This document shows positions 39,001-49,176 of a stretch of 64,000 nucleotides of DNA, piece after piece; position 1 is the first letter of the stretch, and the number at the start of each line of letters is the position of its first letter. Source of the stretch: JAOUEA01 sp963810915. GTDB lineage: Bacteria > Actinomycetota > UBA4738 > HRBIN12. The notes under the pieces are model-generated. The model was not told the origin of the DNA and made no database searches. It was given only the letters and a program-made list of their open reading frames with translations. The position numbers and the translations under genes were made by a program. The stretch spans positions 620,001 to 684,000 of the forward strand of contig CAWEPH010000006.1 of the NCBI GenBank assembly GCA_963810915.1, given 5' to 3'.

Positions 39001-39204
39001 ATCGAGCACGCGTCGAAGGTGGGGGCGACCGACCCGATGCGGGCCAACCGGCTGTGGGCCGAGATCGACCGGCAGGTGGTCGACGAGGCGCCGTGGGTCC
39101 CGTTCACCACGCCGTCCGGCACGATCCTGGTGTCGAAACGCGTCGGGAACGTGCAGATCAACCCGACGCTCGGTGTGCTGCTCGGGCAGATGTGGGTGCA
39201 GTAG
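36054..39204 (+). CDS. Class III nucleotide cyclase / beta-propeller / family-5 solute-binding fusion
   Basis: ATG at 36054. Residues about 8-165: class III adenylate/guanylate cyclase with metal-binding Asp in LAAVLFTDMVDSTA and GTEHDTAGDGFFASF, and HRIVRRAIKRFGG. A frame change somewhere in 36540-36640 links this to a membrane helix (GLVAIVVAVAVVAAVVVVPV). Outside: about seven blades of a YVTN-like propeller (GAVWVTNADARTVSWIDPAS, GSVWVTNTLDGTVSKIDPTK, DVWVANGQSGTVMKIDPSSN) at about residues 250-540, then a family 5 peptide/nickel-type solute-binding protein (LATSIPAPDPGGTTYTFAMR, YSDGSLVKPSDVLFSFQRAF, DVRRALNYAVDRATMAKLVG) to TAG 39204. Such multi-domain proteins occur in actinobacteria and Chloroflexota, function unknown. 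Sensor-to-cyclase signalling is inference. Confidence 0.82.
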
Positions 39205-39207
39205 AGG

Positions 39208-40430
39208 CTAGACCTTCGACACCTGGTCGAAGCCCAGCTCGACCGGGGTCTCCCGGTCGAAGATGTTGACGAGCACCTTCAGCTTGGACTGGTCCACGTT
39301 GATCTCGCTGATGGTGCCGTTGAAGTCCGCGAACGGCCCGGAGATGATCCGCACCACGTCGCCCTCCTCGAACCCGAGGCGGAACGCGGGCTTCACCTCC
39401 TCCTTCTTCACCACGAGGATCTTCTCGACCTCGCGCTTGGACAGGGGCGTGGGCTTGGTGCCGGTGCCCGCGCTCACGAAGCCGGTGACCCCGGGCGTGT
39501 TGCGCACGACGTACCAGGAGTCGTTGTCGTACTCCATCTTCACCAGCAGGTAGCCGGGGAAGATCTTCTTCTGCACGACCTGCTTCTTGCCGTTCTTGAT
39601 CTCCATCACGTCTTCCATGGGGATGTGGACGCGGAAGATCTTGCCCTCCATCTGCATGGTGTGGATCCGGCTCTCGAGGTTGGTCTTCACCTTGTTCTCG
39701 TAGCCGGCGTACGTGTGGACGACGTACCAGTCGCCGGGGCCGCGGAACGGGTCGTCGGCGGCGGGCGCCTCCTCCTCCTGCACCTCGTCGAGCACCGCGG
39801 CGACGCTGGTGTCCTCGATGGCGGCCTCGGTGACGAGGTCCTCCTCGACCTCGGCGACCGACTCGGTGGCCTCCGGCTCGGCCTCCGGCTCCGGCTCCGG
39901 CTCCGGTTCGGCTCCGGCTCGGTCTCGCGTCTCTCGGCCTCGGGCTCGGCGGCGGACATGCTCTCCGTCACCAGCTCGCCGTCGCCCTGGGCGGCCTCCA
40001 TCTCGAGGTACTCCTCCTCGACGATCTCCTCTTCCTCGGCGGCGCCCTCGGCGACGAGCTCCTGCCCGATCTCGTCGGCGGCCTCCTCCATCACCACGAC
40101 CTCGATGGCGGCCTCCGCGACGATCTCCTCGGCGACGGCCTCGCCGGCCTCCTCGACGGCGATGGCCTCCTCGAGGCCCTCCTCGAAGACGGCGTCGGCC
40201 GCCTCGGGGTCACCGATCGCGTCGAGCATGCCGGCCTCCTCGGCGGCCTCGTCCAGGATGTCCTGGGCGGCGATGTCCGCGGCCGTCTCGACCACCGCCG
40301 CCTCCTCGACGGCCTCGGCCATCGTCTCGGTGGCGGCCTCGTCGGCCACCTCGTGCACCTCCGCGGCGGCCTCGAGGGCTTCGACCAACGGGGTGGGGTC
40401 GTCGTTACGCGGTTCCTGGTCTTCGGTCAC
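39208..40430 (-). CDS. nusG: Transcription termination/antitermination protein NusG with long acidic N-terminal extension
   Basis: GTG at 40430 follows AAGGAT. About 230 residues of Glu/Ala-rich acidic sequence (MTEDQEPRNDDPTPLVEALE, EEAAVVETAADIAAQDILDE, EAAIEVVVMEEAADE) precede the conserved part; a Pro-Glu tract (39870-39920) contains a frame change. The NGN domain reads DWYVVHTYAGYENKVKTNLE, VQKKIFPGYLLVKMEYDNDS and GVTGFVSAGTGTKPTPLSKR; the KOW domain is FRLGFEEGDVVRIISGPFAD then VLVNIFDRETPVELGFDQVS. NusG binds RNA polymerase and links it to Rho or S10. Streptomycete NusG also carries an acidic extension, but a shorter one. secE lies 16 bp upstream; the convergent cyclase-fusion stop is only 3 bp away. 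Confidence 0.93.
39870..39920 (-). repeat. 6-bp tandem repeat (GGCTCC) in nusG
   Basis: Seven or so GGCTCC units encode a Glu-Pro alternation in the NusG acidic extension. The reading frame changes inside it, so the unit count in the true genome may differ. Confidence 0.65.
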
Positions 40431-40446
40431 GGGGATCCTTTTGGTC

Positions 40447-40753
40447 TCAGCCGCCGAGCAGCTTCACGATCGTCTTGGTGAACGCGTAGTCCAACCCGAA
40501 GACGTAAGAGGTCATCACCACGATGGTGACGAGCACGACCGTCGTGTACGAGATGAGCTCGCGACGGTTGGGCCAGTCGACCTTCTTGAGCTCCAGGCGC
40601 ACCTCGCGCAGGAACTGGCGGACGCCGGTCCGCTTGCGCTTCTCCTGGCGTCTGCGCGCGACGAGCGGTCGCCGCGGGCGAGGAACGGTCGGCGCCGGAC
40701 TTCTTCTGCTGGCGCTCGGCCTTCTCCTGCATCCGCTTCATCTGTCGGTTCAT
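40447..40753 (-). CDS. secE: Preprotein translocase subunit SecE (frame break near 40660)
   Basis: ATG at 40753 opens MNRQMKRMQEKAERQQKKSG, a charged N-terminal region. After one frame change near 40660 the conserved core reads TGVRQFLREVRLELKKVDWP, then NRRELISYTTVVLVTIVVMT and SYVFGLDYAFTKTIVKLLGG with one membrane helix, ending TGA 40447. The 'VRxELKKVxWPxRxEL' amphipathic helix is diagnostic. SecE clamps SecY in the translocon. It lies between tRNA-Trp (12 bp upstream) and nusG (16 bp downstream), the classical order. Confidence 0.93.
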
Positions 40754-40765
40754 GGTGCTCCCTTG

Positions 40766-40839
40766 CAGGCGCGGAGGGACTTGAACCCCCAACCGCCGGT
40801 TTTGGAGACCGGTGCTCTACCAAATTGAGCTACGCGCCT
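40766..40839 (-). tRNA. tRNA-Trp (anticodon CCA)
   Basis: Acceptor stem AGGCGCG/CGCGCCT, D-arm GCTC, anticodon stem CCGGT/ACCGG around loop CTCCAAA (anticodon CCA), T-arm GGGGG-TTCAAGT-CCCTC-like. CCA is not encoded. It immediately precedes secE, as in many bacteria. Confidence 0.95.
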
Positions 40840-40949
40840 CCGCCATCCCCGGTCACCCTCCGGTGCTCGTGGGGGGGACTTCGGAAGGCCCAGTATACCG
40901 TCGGCTCCCCAGGTCGCGGCAAAGGACACGCTACCCTGCGCCGACGTCG

Positions 40950-42576
40950 ATGGAAGCGAGGCGCCCACAACTTGCCGACCTCGGGGTGTTCCTGCTGGTC
41001 GTGGCGGCCCCGCTGGTCTTCACCCCCTTCTCCGAGAGCCCGTTCGGCGATCCCAAGCTCGTCCTGGTGGTCGCGGCGGCCCTCGCGTTGTGGGGCGCCG
41101 GGCTCCCGGTCGATCGGAGGCTCGCCTGGGCGGGCGCCGCGTGGGCCGGCGCCACGCTCCTCGGCGCGCTCTTCGGCCTCGACCCCTCGCGCGGGCTCAC
41201 CGCGCAGACCGGCGGCGAGGGCGGGGGGCTCGTCGTGGTGGTCGTCTGCCGTGGTCCTGCTCGTGGCGGGGGCGGGCGCCGACGACGCGCTGCGCGAGCG
41301 CGCGCGCCGGTGGTTCGTGGCGGCCTGCGCCGCGATCGCGGTCTTCGCCGTGCTGGTGCGCCTCGGGCCGGGGACGTTCGGCGCGTTCGGCGGCCTGTCG
41401 TTCGTGGGCGCCACGATGGGGAACCAGATCTTCGGCGGGGCCCTGCTCTCGGCCGGGCTCGCGTGCGCGTTCGGCGCGCGCGACGCGCGACCCGTGCGCC
41501 AACTCGCCCTCGTGGCCCTGCTCACCCTCGGCGTGGCCACCTTCGGCGAGCGGAGCGCCCTGCTGCTGCCGGTGGTCGCCGTGGTCGCGTTCCTGGCGAA
41601 GGCGCGCTGGCCGTGGCGGCGGGGTGTGGCGATCGCGGCCACGGTCCTGCTCGTGATCGGCATCTGGCAGGTCGTCGCCACGCAGATCCCCACGGGCGGA
41701 CGCGGGGCCACCGTGGCGCTGGGCGAACAGGCCACCGACACCCAGCGCTTCACGATCTGGCGGGTGCTGGGCGGCCGCGCGGTCGCCGTGCACCCCTGGC
41801 TCGGCTGGGGACCCGCGATGAGCCAGTCCGCCTACCTCGCGAAGGCCACCGAGGCCGAGGTGACGGCCACCACGCGGACGTGGGCCGACGCGCACGACCT
41901 GCTCGCTGGAGACGCTCGTGACCACCGGGCGTGCTGGGGCTCGCGGCGCTCCTCGTGCTGCTGGGCATCGCGGGGCTGCGCGCGCTCCGGTGCCCGCCCG
42001 AGCGCGCGTGGACCTTCGCCGCCGCCGCGGTGCTGGGCGTCTTCGCCCTGTTCGAGCCCGTCGGCATCGTGCTCACGCCGCTGCTGTTCTTCATGCTGGG
42101 CGCGGCCGGGGGGCCGCCGCGCGACGTCGTGCCCGCGGGCGCCCCCGCGCGGGTGGCGCGGGTGGGGGCCGGCCTCGTGCTCGCGGCGGCGCTCGCGGTC
42201 TCGCTCCTGATGCTGGCGGGCGCCACGCTCGAGCGCTGGGGACGCGCCTACGGCGAGGAGTGGGCCTACCGCGCGGCCCTGCGCGTGCAGCCCTGGCGGG
42301 TGAGCGCCACCGAACGCCTCGCCCTGCGCCTGGCGGTGGACGGGCGCGGCGGCGACGCGGCCGCCGCCGCCGAGGCGCGCGACCTCGCGCGGTCGCGTGG
42401 TGGCGGACCACCCCTGGGACGTCGACGCGCGCGTGTGGGCGGCCGACGTGGAGGCGCTGCTGCGGAACGACCCGGGCAAGCGGGCCTGGATCGCCCAGCA
42501 GGTGGCGCGGTTCCCGGCCGACCGCGCCGGCCTCCAGCAGGCGGCCGCAGAAGGCGGGATCCCGGGCTCGAACTGA
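40950..42576 (+). CDS. O-antigen ligase-like membrane protein (Wzy_C-type; three frame breaks)
   Basis: ATG at 40950 opens MEARRPQLADLGVFLLVVAA. Repeated membrane segments follow: LVLVVAAALALWGAGLPVDR, AAWAGATLLGALFGLDPSRG, WFVAACAAIAVFAVLVRLGP, FVGATMGNQIFGGALLSAGL, LALVALLTLGVATFGERSAL and GVAIAATVLLVIGIWQVVAT. The Wzy_C hallmark is RFTIWRVLGGRAVAVHPWLG and WGPAMSQSAY, the outward loop that binds the acceptor. After frame changes near 41245, 41910 and 42395 the end is WDVDARVWAADVEALLRNDP (a TPR-like helix region) to TGA 42576. The family joins polysaccharides or glycans to lipid carriers or proteins. Stands between tRNA-Trp (divergent) and a coiled-coil gene. Confidence 0.78.
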
Positions 42577-42716
42577 CCCCGGAACGCCCTGCGAACCGCG
42601 CCTCGAACGGCCCTCAGAAGTCGCCGAGTTTCCCCATCCGCTTCCGTGTATCTGCCCAGGTCGTGACCTATGCTCCGGCAGACATCCCGCGGCGGCCCCG
42701 GATCGCGAGAGACGTC

Positions 42717-44459
42717 ATGGCTGAGACCGGAACCGAGTACACGCCTGAGCACAGCTCGGGCGCCCCCCGGCGTGGCTTGTTCCGCCGGCCCGAGAGCCCC
42801 ACCCAGGACCCGAGCATGACCGTGGAGGAGCATCGCGTGGCGGAGGCGCTGCAGCGGACGATCGACGAGCGGATGGAGCAGGGACTCCGTCAGCTCGAGG
42901 AGCAGGCGACCGTCCTGATGCGCGAGATCGCCTCCGAGATGTGGCGCGCGGGCGGCAGCGACGCACGCCCCGAGCAGGAGCGCATCGTCTCGCTGCTCAG
43001 CCGCGACCAGGCGCTCAAGAGCCTGATCGCCTCCAGCGACGAGCGCTTCCAGTCCCTCGCGGTGCGCTCGGCGCGCCTGGAGGACCACCTGAACGAGCTG
43101 GCGGGCAGCGCCCGCGCCACGCGCGAGGCGATGGAGGCCTCGGCCGCCGCCATCCGCGACGTCGCGGACTCCCCCACCCTGCACGGGCGTGGACACCGTG
43201 CGCACGCAGCTCGAGCAGGTCGAGGCGCACATCGCGCGAGACCTTCCAGCACCTGGACGAGCGCGACCGCCTGCTCTCGGACACGATCCTGGGCCAGGTC
43301 AAGGAGCACGGCGACCTGATCAGCCGCGAGACCGCGCGCATCGTCGAGTCGATGCAGGGCTACGTCCAGGGCGGCACCGAGGCGATGGGCTACCTCGCGC
43401 AGCGCGTCGAGGCGCACGCCGAGGCCTTCGCGGTCCAGGACATCCAGATCGCCGAGGACGTGCGCGCGGCCGTGGCCGCCGAGGCCGACCCCGCTGCAGG
43501 AGCGCCTCGAGATGATCGACGAGCACGTCGGGCTGCACGGGCGTGCGGCCGACGACGTGCGCGTGCGCGTCGAGCACCTGATCGAGGCGCGCATGCGCGG
43601 GCTCGCCGAGCTGATCCGCTCCGACTCCATGGCGCTGCGCCGCCTGATCGAGGAGCGCGGCGCCGGCGGCGCGTTGGTGGCGGGCGAGATCGACGCCGAG
43701 GCCGTGGCCGAGGTCGTCGGCCAGCAGGTGACCATGCGCCTGACCTCCGGCGAGCTCCGCCTGGAGGACCAGCTCGAGAAGATGATGGACGCCCAGCTCG
43801 TGCGGATCGGCGAGCAGCTCGAGGCACGCCTGAACGACCACCTCGAGGCGCGTTTCGCACAGATGGCCGAGGTCGTGGCTCAGCGCGCGGCCGAGGCCGC
43901 CGACATCGCGATCGCCTCGAGCTTCGGCTCCAGCCTCGAGCGCATGAACGTCAACGTGGGCGCGATGGAGGGGATCGACTCGATGATCGCGGAGACGCAG
44001 GCCGCCGCCGAGGACCGGCTGATGGGCCACATCGACGACCGGATGACGGCGATCGCGCGGTTGATCCGCTCGGACAACCAGGCCCTCGCGGATCGCCTCG
44101 CCGCGCAGCCCGTCGTGGTGCCGGAGCCCGCCGAGGCCGCCCCGCGGCTGGACCCGGAGCTCCTGCGCGAGATGCTCCGCACGATGAAGGAGCTGCAGGC
44201 CGGCCTGCCCGCCGAGATGGTCACGTCCATCGACACGCGCTTCCGCGCCGTCTCCGACCAGCTCCACGTCGAGACCCAGTCCACCGCCGAGGCCATGATC
44301 AAGGTGGCCGAGGTGCTGGGCCAGAAGATCGATCGGCTCAGCGTCCGCGTGGACGAGGGCTACGGGAACGAGCTCCAGGTGGTCGTGGACCGCATGAGCG
44401 AGGCGATCCGCGCGATGTCGATGACCGGGCGCTCGGGGCGGTACGAGCAGGCGGGCTGA
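42717..44459 (+). CDS. Long coiled-coil protein of unknown function (three frame breaks)
   Basis: ATG at 42717 opens MAETGTEYTPEHSSGAPRRG; about 580 residues with no membrane segment. Most of the protein is amphipathic helix with Glu, Arg and Ala: VAEALQRTIDERMEQGLRQL, DEHVGLHGRAADDVRVRVEH, MMDAQLVRIGEQLEARLNDH, AAAEDRLMGHIDDRMTAIAR, VSDQLHVETQSTAEAMIKVA. Heptad-like spacing, internal self-similar units with DxR/MxG and SDxxALxxRL near 43620 and 44070, and a short Arg-rich end. I do not recognise a family. It might be a cytoskeletal, polarity or chromosome-organisation scaffold; this is inference from composition. Frame changes near 43190, 43240 and 43490. Confidence 0.6.
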
Positions 44460-44465
44460 CGCGAC

Positions 44466-44481
44466 GGGGGGGTTGTCCCCC
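44466..44481 (+). terminator. Short terminator-like hairpin
   Basis: A G-run (44466-44472) and a C-run (44477-44481) form a 5-bp GGGGG/CCCCC stem with loop TTGT, just after the coiled-coil gene stop. Weak by itself. The next 90 bp up to the RTX gene hold no gene. Confidence 0.35.
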
Positions 44482-44573
44482 GGGTGGGTTACCGACCTTA
44501 GTCTTATTGACCTAGGTGGCGTAGCTCGGGAAGACTAGTCCGACTTCCCCGACCCGAGGAGATCTTCCCCCGC

Positions 44574-45814
44574 ATGCTTCGTAGAACGTCCCTGGCGGCG
44601 GCGCTGCTCACCCTTCCCCTGAGCGCGCTCGCTCTGCCGGCAGCGCTCGCCGCCGGGGTCTCCGTCTGCAGCTACGACGCCACCTCGCACGACCTCACGA
44701 TCCAGGGGCCGGTCGGACCGGGGCACGTCGCGGTGGCCAATCTGAAGCGCACCGCGTCCGGCGGCTTCGTCCTGAACGGCGATCGCCTGCGACGCGGCCG
44801 CCTCGGTCACCACGGTGGACCGCGTCGTGGTCGCGGGCACGACGGCCGTGCGCCTGGCGCTGGACGAGGGCGACGGCACCTTCGCGCCGGGCCTCGGCGC
44901 GGAGGCGGGCGGCGCCGCGGAGATCGAGTTCGCGTTCGCCCCCGGGGTCGGCCCGGTCGAGCTCGACGTGCGCGGCACCCACGACGCCGACCAGATGGTC
45001 GCGGGCGCCGGCGGCCTCGACATGAACGGCGACGGCGACGTCGACGTGGACGGCGCGGACCTCACCGCCCTCACGCTGGAGGGACGCAGCGGCGACGACG
45101 CGCTCAGCACGATGGGCGGCGGCGGCACCGGCGGCGCGTTCGCGGGCGACGCCACGTTGGACGGAGGCGCGGGCGACGACACGCTCCACCAGGCGAACCT
45201 CGACGGGACGGGCCACGCGGCCCGGCTCGTCGGCGGCCCCGGCGCCGACGTGATCGACGGGTCGGGCGGGCGGAGCAGCGTCCTCGACTTCTCGGCCGCC
45301 ACGGCGGCCATCAGGCTGGACCTGCGCGCGGGCAGGGCGGCCGGCGAGGGCGACGACCGGATCCACGGGATCGTCCTCCGTGACGGGGTCGCGCTTCGGC
45401 GATCGGCTCGTGGCGGGCGCCGGCGCGGCGTTCCTCGCGGGCGGCGCCGGCAACGACATGCTCTCGGTGGGCGCGGGCGGCGGCAGCTTCGACGGCGGCC
45501 CCGGGATCGACGTCGTGAGCTTCGGGCAGGCGCACCGTGGCGTGCGCGTGTCGCTCGCGACGATGCACGCGCGGCGCGGACCGGCGATCGCGGGGTTCGA
45601 GGCGGTGATCGGCTCGCGCCAACGCGACGTCCTGATCGGCGACGGCCGGCGCAACGTGCTGGACGGCGGCGGAGGCGACGACGCCCTCTACGGCGGACGC
45701 GGCGCCGATCGCCTCTCCGGCGGACCGGGCTCCGACCGGCTGGACGGGGGCACCGGGAGGGACCGCTGCCGGCAGGGACCGGGCCAGGGCGCGATGCGGG
45801 GCTGCGAGGGCTGA
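44574..45814 (+). CDS. Secreted RTX-type calcium-binding repeat protein (two frame breaks)
   Basis: ATG at 44574 (MLRRTSLAAALLTLPLSALA, then LPAALAA) gives a signal peptide. The first domain reads SVCSYDATSHDLTIQGPVGP and, after a frame change near 44790, VVVAGTTAVRLALDEGDGTF. Nonapeptide RTX repeats then follow: GGAGDDTLHQ, GGPGADVIDGSGG, GGAGNDMLSVG, GGGGDDALYG, GGRGADRLSG and GGPGSDRLDG, about eight units, which fold as Ca2+-binding parallel beta rolls. A second frame change is near 45390. The short tail is basic and Cys-containing. No type I secretion system is in the window; the signal peptide implies Sec export. Likely surface or matrix protein. Confidence 0.82.
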
Positions 45815-45827
45815 GGCGCGGAACCGC

Positions 45828-46638
45828 TCAGGCGAGGCGGACGACGGCCTCGCCGCGCTTCACCGGGTACTCGGTGGTGCCGTCGGCGCGATCGACGCTC
45901 ACCCACATCTCGACGGTGGCGGTGCGCGCGTCCGCGTCCATCATCCGGACGCGTCCGGTCGCCACGACCTCCTCGTCCATGAACACCGGGGCGCGGAACT
46001 GCGCGGAGATCTTCACGATGGCCTCGGGGTCGCCCGCCCAGTCCGCGACGCACGCGGCCGCGTGGCCCATCGTGAACATGCCGTGCGCGATGATCGCCGT
46101 CGAAGCCGACGCCGCGCGCGAAGTCGTCGTCCTGATGCAGCGGGTTCTGGTCGCGTCCCGCGTCGGCGTAGGCCTTGACCGCCTCGCGCGTCACGACGCG
46201 CCGCAGCTCGGGCAGCTCCTCGCCCACCGCCACGTCGTCGAAGGCCCGCACGCTCAAGCGGTGCCGCTCCACCATCGTCGAGCGGGCGGTGCACACCAGG
46301 CTCCCGTCGTCGTCGACCATGTCGGTGACGAGCGTGAGGAAGCCGGTGACGCCCTTCACCTTGATCGACTCGATCCGGATCGTGGCCACGAGCGTCTCGC
46401 CGGCTCGCATCGGCCGCGCGTGGATGAACTCCTGCGACCCGTGCACGACGTGGGCGAAGTCGAGCGCCAGCTCCGGGTCGTCGAGCACCTGGACGAACGC
46501 CTCGTACTCCACCGTGGTGGCGAAGGTCGGCGGGGTGCCGCCGTGCTGGTCGAAGACCGCCTGGAACGCCGCGAGGCGGTCCGCGCTGACCTCCGAGCGC
46601 ACCGGGGGGTAGGACTTCCCTTCGGCGGCAACGTTCAC
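45828..46638 (-). CDS. Two-domain MaoC-type (R)-hydroxyacyl dehydratase (frame break near 46100)
   Basis: Two hot-dog domains. The N-terminal MaoC-like half includes VSADRLAAFQAVFDQHGGTP, ALDFAHVVHGSQEFIHARPM and VTDMVDDDGSLVCTARSTMV. The C-terminal half, after a frame change near 46100, has AYADAGRDQNPLHQDDDFAR (the D-x4-H catalytic pair), IAHGMFTMGHAAACVADWAG and ISAQFRAPVFMDEEVVATGR. This arrangement matches actinobacterial HadA/HadB-like or MaoC fusions that dehydrate 3-hydroxyacyl-ACP/CoA in fatty or mycolic acid-type synthesis. The start is uncertain: GTG 46638 gives the best N-terminus, ATG 46674 is possible. Its 3' end is 13 bp from the convergent RTX gene. Confidence 0.82.
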
Positions 46639-46688
46639 GCCGGGGACGCTACTCGGGGGCCCCCGCATCGACAACTTGCGCGAGGTGC

Positions 46689-46717
46689 GTGAAAGGGTCC
46701 GCCATTCGCCCTAGGAT
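46689..46717 (+). promoter_or_regulatory. Promoter for a leaderless response-regulator transcript
   Basis: A GTGAAA (-35-like) and TAGGAT (-10-like) are separated by 17 bp; the -10 ends 9 bp before the ATG at 46727 and no Shine-Dalgarno is present. This spacing is typical of leaderless actinobacterial mRNAs. Assigned by eye. Confidence 0.4.
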
Positions 46718-46726
46718 TCGGCCCGT

Positions 46727-47464
46727 ATGCCGAGGCAGCGGGGGGGCCATCCGATCACCGTCGTGATCGCCGACGATCACCGATCGTTCGGTGAGGCGCT
46801 GGAGGTCGCGCTCGATCAGGAGGACGACCTCCGCGTGATCGAGGTCGTCACCGACGGCACCCAGGCCATCGAGACCACCATGGAGGAGCACCCCGACGTC
46901 GTGCTCCTCGACATGCAGATGCCGGGCGTGAACGGGATCGAGGCGGCGCGCAAGATCCACGAGAGCAACACCGGCACCGCGGTGATCATCCTGTCGGGCC
47001 AGGACGACGACGTGGCGCTCGCGCGCGCGATCCAGGCGGGCGCGCGCGGCTACCTCCCCAAGACCGAGGCGGTGATCGGGCTCGCGGACGCGATCCGCCG
47101 AGCGTACCGGGGCGAGCCGCTGCACTCGAGCGCCGAGGTGGAGGAGGCCCTGCGCAAGCTCCGCCGGCGCCGGGCCGTCGACGGCGACCTCTCCCAGCGG
47201 GTGGAGCGCCTCACCCCGCGCGAGCTCGAGATCCTGCAGCGCATGGCCGACGGCGACCCGCCCGAGCGGATCGCCGAGGAGCTGGGGATGAGCCGGCACA
47301 CGCTGCGCACCCACACGCAGAACGTCCTCACCAAGCTGGGCGTGCACTCCAAGCTCGAGGCCATCGTCGCCGCGATCCGCTACGGGAAGGTCCGAACGAC
47401 GAAGGTCACCCCGGAGGGTGACCTGGACGTCGACCTGGAAGACGACACGACGCTCGAGGTCTGA
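46727..47464 (+). CDS. NarL/FixJ-family response regulator with LuxR HTH
   Basis: Intact 245-residue protein. Receiver domain, residues about 10-125: ITVVIADDHRSFGEALEVAL with acidic DD, phosphoacceptor Asp62 in VVLLDMQMPGVNGIEAARKI, and conserved Lys in GARGYLPKTEA. HTH domain about 155-215: RVERLTPRELEILQRMADGD, then GMSRHTLRTHTQNVLTKLGV then HSKLEAIVAAIRYG. A short acidic tail follows. The partner kinase is not adjacent; the sensor kinase at 58.6 kb lacks the usual His and is not an obvious partner. Its stop abuts the rpmG stop with no intervening base, so transcripts of the two genes converge. Confidence 0.92.
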   Translation: MPRQRGGHPITVVIADDHRSFGEALEVALDQEDDLRVIEVVTDGTQAIETTMEEHPDVVLLDMQMPGVNGIEAARKIHESNTGTAVIILSGQDDDVALARAIQAGARGYLPKTEAVIGLADAIRRAYRGEPLHSSAEVEEALRKLRRRRAVDGDLSQRVERLTPRELEILQRMADGDPPERIAEELGMSRHTLRTHTQNVLTKLGVHSKLEAIVAAIRYGKVRTTKVTPEGDLDVDLEDDTTLEV

Positions 47465-47629
47465 TCAGCGCGTCTCGCGATGCGTGGTGTGCTTGCGGCA
47501 CCAGCGGCAGTACTTCTTCAGCTCGATGCGGTCGCGGTCGTTCACCTTGTTCTTGACCGTGTTGTAGTTGCGCCGCTTGCAGTCGGTGCAGGCGAGCGTG
47601 ATCTTCGGGCGGTTGTCGGCCTTGGCCAT
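47465..47629 (-). CDS. rpmG: Large ribosomal subunit protein bL33 (zinc form)
   Basis: A 54-residue protein too short for many gene finders: MAKADNRPKITLACTDCKRR, NYNTVKNKVNDRDRIELKKY and CRWCRKHTTHRETR. Two CxxC pairs (CTDC and CRWC) show the Zn-ribbon form. bL33 sits near the E site of the large subunit. It starts 10 bp after the tuf stop and so is likely cotranscribed with tuf. In the ancestral order it would be followed by tRNA-Trp and secE; here 6.6 kb of other genes lie between. Confidence 0.95.
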   Translation of the reverse strand: MAKADNRPKITLACTDCKRRNYNTVKNKVNDRDRIELKKYCRWCRKHTTHRETR

Positions 47630-47639
47630 CTCGGGTTCC

Positions 47640-48824
<1,185 letters not shown>

Positions 48825-48863
48825 GACGTGCGTCCTTCCCGATCCTGCGTTCCGACGGTCTGC

Positions 48864-48938
48864 TGGTAGCGGCGGGTGGACTCGAACCACCGACACAGCG
48901 ATTATGAGCCGCTTGCTCTGCCCCTGAGCTACGCCGCC
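48864..48938 (-). tRNA. tRNA-Met (anticodon CAT), encoded CCA end
   Basis: Acceptor GGCGGCG/CGCCGCT (first pair G-U), D-arm GCTC/GAGC, anticodon stem AGCGG/TCGCT around CTCATAA, T-arm GGTGG-TTCGAGT-CCACC, and an encoded CCA. The anticodon stem lacks the three G-C pairs of initiator tRNA; elongator Met, or tRNA-Ile with modified CAU, cannot be separated by sequence alone. Confidence 0.93.
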
Positions 48939-48942
48939 GCGT

Positions 48943-49176
48943 TCAGGGAGCACCAGTGTAGCGAGGCGGAACGCCCGGTGGCAGCACGCTCGGCGAGCCG
49001 GGAACCCTTCCGCGGAGCAGGATCCGGGCGGGTGCTACTTGGAGCCGACTGCTCCAGTTCGACGAGCTCCCGCTGTTGCCCTTGGCCTTCTTGGCGGCGC
49101 GCTTCTCCTTCAACGTCTTGCTGGCGGCCGTCTTGGAACCCTTGCCCCCGCCCTTGTCCTTGCTGGCCATGGTCAT
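48943..49176 (-). CDS. Small basic Lys/Ala-rich protein
   Basis: From ATG 49176 (or the Met two codons later): MASKDKGGGKGSKTAASKTL, then KEKRAAKKAKG, a very basic and low-complexity stretch like several short actinobacterial proteins of unknown role. Beyond about residue 34 the sequence becomes Ser-rich and then looks non-coding, with a competing frame reading ELVELEQSAPSS. A frame change or an earlier real end near 49080 is likely. It ends 5 bp from the tRNA-Met gene. No function assigned. Confidence 0.4.
   Translation of the reverse strand: MTMASKDKGGGKGSKTAASKTLKEKRAAKKAKGNSGSSSNWSSRLQVAPARILLRGRVPGSPSVLPPGVPPRYTGAP

Noticed and set aside
36505..39009. Leftward open frame of more than 800 codons opposite the cyclase fusion
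   Set aside because: Arg/Asp/Val-rich shadow; the sense strand has clear propeller and solute-binding domains.
39870..39920. GGCTCC repeat as a phase-variation tract controlling nusG
   Set aside because: A hexamer repeat keeps frame on whole-unit change; the frame break seen is better explained by consensus error.
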